The notes below the pieces were generated by a model. It saw nothing but the letters and a program-made list of their open reading frames with translations. It was not told the origin of the DNA and did no database searches. This document shows, piece after piece, positions 1-8,700 of a stretch of 16,300 bases of DNA. Source of the DNA: Hamiltosporidium magnivora (taxonomy: Eukaryota > Microsporidia > Dubosqiidae); the NCBI GenBank assembly GCA_004325065.1, contig PITI01000231.1, positions 1 to 16,300 on the forward strand, read 5' to 3'. How positions within the stretch are numbered: position 1 is the stretch's first letter; every line of letters starts with the position of its first letter. Made by a program: the position numbers and the translations under genes.

Positions 1-107
1 AAAAATTCTAAAATAAATGTTTTGTTTTAAAAATTTTCTATTAGACACTGATAAAAAAAATTACTCTTATTTTTTGAAAAAATTCTAAAATAAATGTTTT
101 GTTTTAA
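1..107 (+). repeat. 30-bp direct repeat, copies at 1-30 and 78-107
   Basis: Bases 1-30 and 78-107 are identical, 77 bp apart, and the first copy may continue left of the window. Each copy contains the same ATG (17-19 and 94-96) followed by the codons TTT TGT TTT. The second ATG opens the Nog2 frame. The first opens a frame of 23 codons that ends at TAA 86-88. It looks like a local tandem duplication around the 5' end of the Nog2 gene. Confidence 0.85.
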
Positions 108-1371
108 TGAATATAACCAAGAACTCGTTTATAGACCCATGCATGTTAAAGATAAATCTAAATCAAAAAATCTTCATATGTTGATATCTGGACGGCCAAA
201 AAGAAATAGAAAAGGAGAAATAATTAAAGAAGCAGAATTTCAAAAGACTACTCGTAATAATCAATCTAAAATACCGCCAGATACCAAATGGTTTAAAGCT
301 ACACGAGTAGTTACTAAACAAGAACTACAAGTTTATGAAAATTGTGTGCAAAAATTAAATCCTTACAATGTTTTACTAGAAAAAGGAAAAATACCATTTA
401 GTTTGTTAAATGAGCGTATTACCAAGAAAAAATATAATGTGGATTCCAATTTTAACGTAAAAAATTCTACATTTTGCAATAAATCAATTGAAGAATTGAA
501 AAAATTGTTACAAAAAAATGAAGAAAAAAATGAAGAAAAAAATGAAAAAAACGAGGAAAAAATAGACGGTGAATCCAAAGCAGGAAAGGGAAATAGCAAA
601 CGTATTTTCAACGAGCTATACAAGGTTGTTGACAGTTCTGACATACTTATTCATGTTTTGGATGCTCGTGATCCGATGGGAACAATGTGTGACTCTTTCA
701 TGGAAACTCTAAAACTGCATTTTTCAAGCAAACAGGTGATTTTTCTTTTAAACAAAACCGATCTTATTCCTACAAGTGTCACGGCTTCTTGGCTTAGAAA
801 ACTTAGTGTTAATAATCCAACTGTTGCATATTCTTCATTTTCAATAGAAAAATCATTTGGAAAAGAATCGCTTATTTCATTGCTTCGACAATATTCAAAA
901 CTTTACAAAAATAAAAAACAAATTTCTGTTGGATTTATTGGATATCCTAATGTAGGTAAAAGTAGTATAATTAATAGTCTGCGAAACAAGTTGGTTTGTA
1001 AAGTAGCACCGGTTCCAGGAGAAACCAAAGTATGGCAATATGTGCGAATTATGCGTAGAATATATTTAATAGATTGCCCAGGTATAGTTCCAAGAGGTGA
1101 TGATAGTGTTTTGAAGGGTGGGGTTAGAATTGAAATGATAGAAGAACCAGAAGAATATTTAAATGAAATTATTTCCAAAGGTAGAGAAGGAATAGAAAAT
1201 AAATATAAAGTTACCTTTCAAAATTCTGATGATCTTATTGATAAATTATGTGTCAAATATGGAAAACTAAGCAAAGGTGGTGTTTATAATAGGAAAGAAG
1301 TTGCAAAAATGATTCTTTATGATTGGACTCGAGGTAGAATATCATATTTTAATAAACCAGAAGAAGATTAA
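94..1371 (+). CDS. NOG2: Nog2/Nug2-type nucleolar GTPase (60S ribosome assembly)
   Basis: Nog2 is a potassium-dependent GTPase that binds late nuclear pre-60S particles and helps license them for export. The 425-residue protein has the NGP1 N-terminal region (about 20-110, with GRPKRNRKGEIIKEAEFQ near 33-50), then a circularly permuted GTPase: DARDP 190-194, G4 NKTD 220-223, G1 GYPNVGKSS 283-291, the G2 region PGETK 308-312 and G3 DCPG 327-330. The stretches KRIFNELYKVVDSSD and KQISVGFIGYPN match my memory of yeast Nog2 closely. Yeast Nog2 is about 486 residues, so this one is shorter, mainly at the N-terminus and the C-terminal tail. The start at 94 is the first ATG after the in-frame TAA at 91-93, but it lacks a C-rich box. 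The ATG at 139 directly follows CCC (136-138) and could be the true start. The upstream residues VYR resemble the family's NFYR, which favours 94 or an even earlier start. Confidence 0.95.
   Translation: MFCFNEYNQELVYRPMHVKDKSKSKNLHMLISGRPKRNRKGEIIKEAEFQKTTRNNQSKIPPDTKWFKATRVVTKQELQVYENCVQKLNPYNVLLEKGKIPFSLLNERITKKKYNVDSNFNVKNSTFCNKSIEELKKLLQKNEEKNEEKNEKNEEKIDGESKAGKGNSKRIFNELYKVVDSSDILIHVLDARDPMGTMCDSFMETLKLHFSSKQVIFLLNKTDLIPTSVTASWLRKLSVNNPTVAYSSFSIEKSFGKESLISLLRQYSKLYKNKKQISVGFIGYPNVGKSSIINSLRNKLVCKVAPVPGETKVWQYVRIMRRIYLIDCPGIVPRGDDSVLKGGVRIEMIEEPEEYLNEIISKGREGIENKYKVTFQNSDDLIDKLCVKYGKLSKGGVYNRKEVAKMILYDWTRGRISYFNKPEED
514..561 (+). repeat. NOG2: Lys/Asn/Glu repeat inside Nog2
   Basis: Codons 141-156 spell KNEEKNEEKNEKNEEK from near-repeated AAA AAT GAA GAA units. 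The tract sits between the NGP1 N-terminal region and the GTPase domain, where other Nog2 proteins have a variable charged linker. It probably grew by replication slippage and is expected to vary in length between isolates. Confidence 0.75.
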
Positions 1372-2121
1372 ATCTTTTATAGTTTTTAACTTTTTATAAT
1401 TGAAATTTTATAATCTTTGTAACTTTTTTGGGATTATTCAGCCTATTTTAATCTTTTAAATCAATATTTATTGTTTTATAATTCATTTTTAGTCATTAAT
1501 TATATTCAGAATTCTAAAATATCTATAAAGAGATAAATTTGGAGAGATTAATGATTATAAGAAGGATAATATTTTGTTTTAAGTTGGTTCTTATTTATAT
1601 TTTTTATAAGCAAGCAAAATTTATAGAAAAATTAATTCAAGATTTTTTAACAAAGGTATGAACAGAATGAAATTAGCAAATAATTATTAAAAATATTATA
1701 CTTCCTTGACAATTAATGTATTAGGATCAACTGAATTAAATATTTTAATAAATTTATGAGTTAAAAACATTTTCTTTCTTTTTTATATTTTCTTCTACTT
1801 CATGTACCACTGTATTTTCTCTTTCTAAATCCGAATTTTCATTTATGTTTCTTTTCGGTTCCTCTATTTACAACTAAATAAAGTGTTTTCATTCAAAAAC
1901 AAATTTTCACCGGGAATTTATTTTGAAAAATTTTTTATTTGAAGTTTTTTTTAATATAATTAATACGGGTTATTTGATTATTTTTAGGTCGATCTATACC
2001 TATTTCAATGTTTCCTCTTAAAATCCTTGATATTTAATTCTCTCTATATTTACCATTGATACTTTGATTTCGATCAGTTTTTCTACAATCTATGGCTTAG
2101 TATTCTGGGTCTCTATTGTTT

Positions 2122-2134
2122 ACCGCCCTCATTT
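2122..2134 (+). promoter_or_regulatory. Orphan copy of the phosphodiesterase start box
   Basis: ACCGCCCTCATTT here matches ACCGCCCTTATTT at 2799-2811 in 12 of 13 positions on the same strand. The next + strand ATG is at 2200, too far for a microsporidian start signal. It may be a leftover from a dead gene or a coincidence. Confidence 0.2.
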
Positions 2135-2798
2135 CGTTTTTATTTCACCAAAATAGAATTAGGCTGTATAATTTTCTAAGCTTTTTTCTTACATTTTAAA
2201 TGCCATTTCCAAGCTATATCTAGTATTTTGTTCTGAATTTAATCTTATCTTTTGATTTAAATAATTTGACTGTCTTTTTTAGTACTATGAATTTTCTTAA
2301 GCCTCTATTCTTATTGGTATTTACAGTTCATAAAGATGAGTTTTATGGCGTTTTGTAACATATGATCTAGATTATCATATAAGAGATTTTATGTATATTG
2401 CACCTTCTAATTGAATTCAACTCTTTGCCGAAATGTAAAACTTCTTAAGTTCTTTTTTTAGTATCACAAGAAAGTCTTGTGAATTAATTAAATCTCAAAA
2501 TCGTTATCTCATTTAATTTTAGATCTATAATGATAATATATAGTTTGTCTTCTAAATTTATATTTCTATTTTTTTTTCATATCCATTTTAGATATAATAT
2601 TTATTCAAAAAACATTTTTATTTCGTAATTATATAAACTCATAATATCGAATTAAATATCACTTAGATTAAAACAATATGATAATACTTATTAGACAAGT
2701 TTTTTATCATTTAAATTAATTTTTTATATTGATTATTAATCATAATAATAAAAAGGCATGCTAAATTATATATGATAAAATATATTAAATAAAAAAAA

Positions 2799-2811
2799 AC
2801 CGCCCTTATTT
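2799..2811 (+). promoter_or_regulatory. CCC-type start signal of the phosphodiesterase gene
   Basis: A run of A residues is followed by ACCGCCC and then nine bases before the ATG at 2815. C-rich boxes just before the start codon are a known mark of microsporidian genes, linked to transcription starts very close to the ATG. It supports 2815 as the true start. Confidence 0.7.
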
Positions 2812-2814
2812 ACC

Positions 2815-4287
2815 ATGAATACATACGAATTATTTAGAAGCAGAATATATCAAGTGCTTGATACAAAAAATATTGTTTACCAAAAATCTGATATAGACTT
2901 AGAGATTAACGATGATGATATTTATGAATTTAAAAGATACTTAAATATATGGAATATTTCATATTTGAAATGTAAACTTTTTAAAAAGAACAAACTTATT
3001 ATTTATATATTTGAGTCAATGAACATTTTAAAATACTTGAAAATAACTAATAAAGATCTTTCGGTTTTTATAAATACGGTTTTTTATTACTATGGGCCCA
3101 ATGCATATCATAATGAAGATCATATTATTGATGTTTTTATTTCCTCGTATTACTTGCTAAAAAAAATAGATAATATAAATCAAAAGACGGCCTTGATAAT
3201 CTTAGTATCTGCATTATTGCATGATATTGGGCATTTGGGTCTTTCAACAAAATATTTAAGCAGTCAAAAATATTTTACAGATAAATTTGATAGATCTTCT
3301 TTGTGTGAAAGAATTCATTGTTTTATATCCAATCTTATTTTAAATACATATGAGTGTAATATTCTTAGAAATTTGAAAATCGAAGAAAGGAATGAAATAA
3401 ATTTTTATATCCAACAACTTATTTTATCTACGGATATTTTAGAACAAGAAAAATACATAAATATGTTTATTTGCCATCATCACGATTTCTTTTTTTCCAG
3501 GTTGGATAAAAATTGCAAAAAAGATAATGAATGTCTTAAAACGGAAATCATTATATCTAAAAATAGTAAAAATTTAAATTGTCTAAATTATTCAAACCAA
3601 AGAATTGGAATTCAACCTATTGATTTGTACTTAAAATCCAATTCTAAAAAACGGAATCTAGAAAGTGAAAAATTGCTTGCTAAAACACATACCAAACGAG
3701 ATGGGCATTATAAGAAAAGAAGATATTATTACAAAAAAATTTGTCAGGTTTGTAAATTGAAGCAAAAGAATTTCGAAATACCAATTTTTACTATATATTT
3801 AAACGTTATCAAGGAAATAAAAAAATATTTTAAATTACAGCATGAAATTCGTAAAACAGCAAGAAAATTTGTAATCGAAAAATTGAATGCGTATATTTGT
3901 AACAAAAGCAAAATCCTTAAACATTTTGAAATTTACAATCTATTTTTAAAAAAAAATATCAAAAATTTTGAAAAATTCAGTATCTTTGATATGTTTATGA
4001 TAATTAAAATAGCAGACATTTCTGCTACAATGAAAGACACCGGTAGTTGTTTATATTGCCTCAAAATGTTACTCCAAGAATTAAAACATGAAGCTTTTTT
4101 AACAAATAACCTTGATAAACTTTCTTTCAAATGTTCGGATGAAATGTTTTTTTTTGATAATTATGTTTTCCCTGTATGCAAAATGATGGGATTCTATGAT
4201 GAAAAATTCGAATTTCTTTACAAAAATGCAAATAAATGCTACTTTTATTTCAAAAATAACATGCTCAATCATTATTTTTTGAACTGA
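2815..4287 (+). CDS. Class I 3',5'-cyclic nucleotide phosphodiesterase, divergent
   Basis: The family hydrolyses cAMP or cGMP to the 5'-nucleotide using two metal ions. The 490-residue protein has the class I signatures in order: YHNEDHIIDV at 98-107 (proton-donor His 99, metal ligand His 103), LLHDIGHLG at 134-142 (metal ligands His 136 and Asp 137), ERIH at 165-168, TD at 206-207 and KIADIS at 398-403 (metal ligand Asp 401). All four metal ligands are therefore present. No GAF, UCR, membrane or signal segment is visible, so a cytosolic location is likely. Residues 1-80 are not recognised. The TD-to-ADIS distance is about 195 residues against roughly 50 in animal PDE4, because of a Lys/Asn-rich insertion (about 225-370) that contains a CQVC pair at 310-313. 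The position of the invariant purine-binding Gln, just before GF (459-460), appears to be Met 457. The start is supported by the CCGCCC box. An active enzyme is likely, but its specificity is uncertain. Confidence 0.87.
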   Translation: MNTYELFRSRIYQVLDTKNIVYQKSDIDLEINDDDIYEFKRYLNIWNISYLKCKLFKKNKLIIYIFESMNILKYLKITNKDLSVFINTVFYYYGPNAYHNEDHIIDVFISSYYLLKKIDNINQKTALIILVSALLHDIGHLGLSTKYLSSQKYFTDKFDRSSLCERIHCFISNLILNTYECNILRNLKIEERNEINFYIQQLILSTDILEQEKYINMFICHHHDFFFSRLDKNCKKDNECLKTEIIISKNSKNLNCLNYSNQRIGIQPIDLYLKSNSKKRNLESEKLLAKTHTKRDGHYKKRRYYYKKICQVCKLKQKNFEIPIFTIYLNVIKEIKKYFKLQHEIRKTARKFVIEKLNAYICNKSKILKHFEIYNLFLKKNIKNFEKFSIFDMFMIIKIADISATMKDTGSCLYCLKMLLQELKHEAFLTNNLDKLSFKCSDEMFFFDNYVFPVCKMMGFYDEKFEFLYKNANKCYFYFKNNMLNHYFLN

Positions 4288-5319
4288 ATCAAACAATGAG
4301 ATATATACTACATACCAAAACCCATATTTTTGATAACATATTTAACTATATTTCTTGCATATCGTCCTTGAATTAAAAAAGATATATAACAATTGCAAAA
4401 ATAAATTTCATATTTATTCTATTATCCTTTAATTTCGGCTTTTAGACATCAATTTTGCTTTAAAAGGTTTCCATAGTTGAATTTATACAAAATTCAAACC
4501 ATTGATTTATTTTTTAATTGCAGCATATTCAAACTTTAATTAGTCCTACGTCTTCTTCCATGTTATAATTTAATTAATTTCCTTCTGTATCTTATTTACA
4601 TTCACATATTTATTCCAAAATTTTCGCGAATGAAATTTTCAACAATTTGAAATATATAGTCGAGAAATGTATAAGTTATTTGTATACTAAGGTTCATTTA
4701 AAGACACCTAGGATGTTATTATGATTCCTTGGGGCTTAATCTTGGGTTTAATCTAAATTTAGACCAAATGATAATTATAATGTCATTTTTAGACTTATGT
4801 CTAATAATACGTTCTATTTTAGCTATTATTTCAAATTTTGTAAGGTAGATCTTATAATATTGGTATAATGCCATTCCATTTTTACACAAGAAAAAAGTTC
4901 AATAGTATATCCATAAATAATTCAGAATTATATAGCCAAATCATTTTCTAAGTTTTCGGTAGAAACAATATAATATGAACCTTGGAAATTTTTGATTATT
5001 CGAAATTGTTAATATTGTTTTCCTATTTATAAAAATTTGCTGAATCTTCCTGAGTATTTGACCGAAATCTCTTTTTTAATCGCTTATTTGTGGAAATAAA
5101 ATCACCAAATTAAGACTATCTGTCCAGCAGTGAAATTTTCAGTTATTGTATGGAATCATTGTTTCTTTTCTTTTTTTGGGGGAGTGGATAAATCACACTG
5201 TTTCTCCGATTTTCCGATAGAATTTTGTATGAGAAAAAGAAGATCTAAGGATTTAAAACTTTTTTTATAAATCAATTTTGTAGTTTTTATTTAACTAAGT
5301 CTCCTACATATTTAAACCT
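4288..5319. other. Gene-free AT-rich spacer
   Basis: No coding frame or RNA gene is visible. Small palindromes occur at 4752-4763 (TCTAAATTTAGA) and 4789-4804 (stem TTAGAC/GTCTAA with a TTAT loop). Neither has a clear role. I see no defined poly(A) or terminator signal for the phosphodiesterase beyond general AT-richness. Confidence 0.6.
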
Positions 5320-5760
5320 TAGGTAATTACCATGAGAATATATAGAAACCTAGAGTTGCTCACTCGGGCTAGAAGCCTTAGAACCTATGTGATACAAAAA
5401 CAAGACTCTTTGAAACCAAAGAGCAAGTTATACCAGTTGGTATAACATTTTACTGTATAGGTTGATTTCATGTAAATCAGCGAAATATATATTAGTGGGA
5501 TGTTTTTTAGATTCGCAAAATATAGAGTAATTGAAGACGCGGCATAGTATCGAGGCACTTAGTGTAGGTTTTGCCTTACGATCACACTCGATGCAACAGA
5601 CATTAACTAAAATCAAGCAACTGGCTCGCACATTAATAGTGTTATTAATACATGTTGATGAAAGGCTTTGAGATGTAAATACTTAGGTTGCACCGATTGG
5701 GTGTTGGAGGTGGAATGCAATTATTACTGTTAAACCTAGGACTGCATTAATGTCATGAAA
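5320..5760. other. GC-richer island of unknown nature
   Basis: By hand count the lines here run about 33-42% GC, while the surroundings are clearly lower. Frames on both strands are fairly open. On +, ATG 5332 gives 37 codons and 5531-5668 is open for 45 codons. On minus, the frame from about 5680 to 5428 is open for over 80 codons but has no good ATG at its head. Higher GC alone lowers stop frequency, so this is not proof of coding. The patch may be a decayed transposon, a transferred fragment or a structured RNA. I recognise no protein in it. Confidence 0.35.
5406..5446. repeat. Two adjacent perfect hairpins
   Basis: CTCTTTG (5406-5412) pairs with CAAAGAG (5417-5423) around an AAAC loop. 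Three bases later GTTATACCA (5427-5435) pairs with TGGTATAAC (5438-5446), leaving a 2-base loop, or 4 if the last pair opens. A third, TGATTT/AAATCA (5463-5468/5474-5479), follows. No U-run follows, so a bacterial-style terminator is not suggested. Confidence 0.55.
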
Positions 5761-8700
5761 ACAAATATGACAATTGCCACTGCTTTTTAAAATGTGTTTT
5801 TTAAATATAACTTTTTTTTAATTTTTTTTCTTATTGAAGACACCTCTCTACAAAAAAAACCGTGTCAAATAGAATATATTACCGAACGAGCTGGATAAAG
5901 TTTTACCGCGAGCCTTAATTTGAAGACAGTGATTTAAATGATTATAGCAACGATTTCAGAATTTTTTTAAAATTCTCAATATTTAAAATGTTACGGTGAT
6001 ATAGATTTTACTAATTCAATTGTTTCTTCTTGTACATTTGAAGCAATTTCGAAGCTTACTAAATATCTTTCGCAGGTTATTCTCTTTTGGCAGACGCAAA
6101 AACAACTTTAAAAAAGCATCATCACATGCTTCGCTTTCTCTTATAGAGCCTGCAGAAATATACTAGTAAAATTTGATATTTTGAGGAATAAAGGAAATCT
6201 ATTGTTGCAAAATTAATGTTATATATAGGCATATAAACTATTGTTAAGATTCTAATCTCATATTTGCTTTCTGTTTTTGATTTTTCCAAGAAATATATTT
6301 TTTTTCTTTATAACGGTTCTACTTGGCTTTGCATTGGTGAAAGTATAAATCTAACCGTATTTTCTAAATACTTAAGCTAGTCAAAAGCCCTTTAAGAAGT
6401 AATTTCTGAAAATATTTACTGTTATGATTTATATTTCCATCAGGACACTAATGTTCCAAACAGAAATTTTAATAAATATTTAATATATTATAGGGTCCTA
6501 TAATTCTTTTTAAGACCTCGAAAATGTTTTTTATATGTTTAAATTAAATTGAGAATTAAACAATTAAATCCTTTTGAGTGACGTATTTTATAGGCTCTAT
6601 ACATTTCTAGATACTGTAGATTTTTAAATGTTTCATCAAGACATCTTATTCATTTTGATTTTAAGCTTACCTTCATTCTGTTGCTGTCCTATATGCTTTT
6701 AGAAATATAAATTCCAGCTCAAAAAGGATCAGAGATATTTAACGCATTTAGCTAATTTTATACTGTATTTTTTTGTTAGTCTAATATCCTAAATAAAAAT
6801 ACTTTCCTCTTTGCAGACACTAGCAAAAATAAAAAAATCTAAAACTGCAAAATCATCAAGTATAAAGAAGTAAATATATTTTGTAATCTATATTGATATG
6901 TAATTATTCTATTTTTATATAAAACAAATGTTAAGAAATTGGATTTCAACGGGTAGAAATATAATATCGGGAGGAGAACAATACATTGGTTTAAAGGAAC
7001 GAAAGAGTTGTGTAGAAAATGTCTAGTTTTCTGTTGGGTATAAGAAGTTTATTTACTAGTGATATTTATCATGATTAGTTTTGTTTATACAGACCTTATT
7101 TTATAATTCTTCCAATATAAGAGCTTAAGTTTAAAGCACATTTTTAAGAGAATATAATATTTCATCATCATGTCGATAAATAATAAACAGATTTAATACC
7201 ATTTTTTTCAAGCCTTATATAACATTGAATGGAATTATCTTTACTATATTTCCTTGTATAAATATTCAATTGGTGATATTTTCTGATTTATTCTTTTTTT
7301 ATATCAGTTTCTTCCCAAGTTTTTGCCCAGAAGAAGTCCAAATGGTGCACGATTGATTATTTTATCATTTTCCATCTTGTTTTGCTTTCATCTTTAAATT
7401 TCTTTACATTTTCTTAGACAATCTAAGAGAAGAAAAGAAAAATATTAATTACCCCGACCCACATTATCCTTGCTCGAAATATTTTTTTATTTCCAATTCA
7501 ATATTAAAATACATTATTAAATTAAATATGTCTAAATATGGAAAATTACGAATATTTTATGTATTTTTTTTATCAAAACCACAATTGTAATAATTATGTT
7601 TTTTCAATATAAATATTAATAATTACAACCGAATATATTTATTTATTCAAGCAAAATCCGTGAAAACTAAAATAAATGTCCGCTTTATAAAAAGTAACTG
7701 GGTAATGAAGTTATACACATATTCAGCACAAATAAAATTGATATATGTTCTTAAAATTAAAAAAACGCATATATTTAGTAGATTTTAAGTAGCTAAGTAT
7801 CAATTTATGAAGTTTTGAGCTAAGGTGGATACGAGTAAGCTGCATTTTGCACGTGTTAAGACAAATGCAATTTTAAAACTCTTTTTCATCTTATCGAATA
7901 AATGAAAATTCAGCATAATAGTGGAATAATTTGCGAATCAGGTGTTATGGCTACTATGTGAAACATTCATATTTTATATCAGCAAAAAATTGAACGGAAG
8001 TCGTTTGTCTTGCTATTCTTTGCTGGTATGAAACGAATTAGGCAGTAATTAACAATCCAGTGATTTAAAATATATTCAACGAGATGAAAAAGGCTATAAA
8101 TTACATAGAAACCACAAATTCGCTGAGGAATTATGAATAATACTGGGAATGAAACGTGCAATTTGTGAAAAAGTGTATTATTTCTCTACATAAATACTAA
8201 TAGAACATTATATTAAAGTACATAAGTATAAATAATGTGGGATATAAACAAATATATTCTGAAAACATAATGTTAAATATAAGAAATTTAAATATTAGAG
8301 CAGCTTCTACTTTTATGGCATCTCGAGCTACATAGCTTTTTTTTATTCACTGCCCTTGCAAATGTTATATTCACATTCAATTTTAGACCCAGATCAACTA
8401 CAGCGTAAGACCTAGTCTTAAAAGATGTTTGCACTTGTTTCTAATAAAGTATCAGAACCAACTATTCTTTAGCATGAAAAAATTTTCTTACAGATTGCAG
8501 ATTTTTTCCTCTTATAAAGGTAATTTTTGATTTATCGTTTATACACAATATATTAAGATTAACATTCACTATTTCGAAAACAAAGTAGAGGATATTTCTC
8601 TCATCGATGTGACTTCTTTCGATATCTATGACTTTCTTTCAATTTTTTACACTTATTAGCGGTTTGTTGTTCGGAATTGCATATTCGAAGCCTTTTTGAG

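Larger units (their letters stand above)
1372..2814. other. Gene-free spacer between Nog2 and phosphodiesterase
   Basis: This is AT-rich sequence with no open frame that looks like a gene and no RNA gene that I can recognise. Two details stand out. On the minus strand, 2132-1935 reads as 66 codons from ATG with only two internal stops, and could be a gene relic. At 2122-2134 there is a near copy of the C-rich start box of the downstream phosphodiesterase, with no ATG close behind it. Confidence 0.6.

Noticed and set aside
31..45. Possible intron acceptor (TTTTCTATTAG) before Nog2
   Set aside because: No donor is visible because the window begins too close, and the following repeat explains the odd 5' end as well.
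363..644. Minus-strand frames inside Nog2 and the other genes
   Set aside because: They are antisense shadows of well-supported genes, with low-complexity Phe/Ser composition and no start signal.
5428..5631. 67-codon minus-strand frame with cysteines
   Set aside because: It starts at GTG, not ATG. It lies in a GC-raised patch where stops are rarer on both strands, and no domain is recognisable. It is described only as part of the island.
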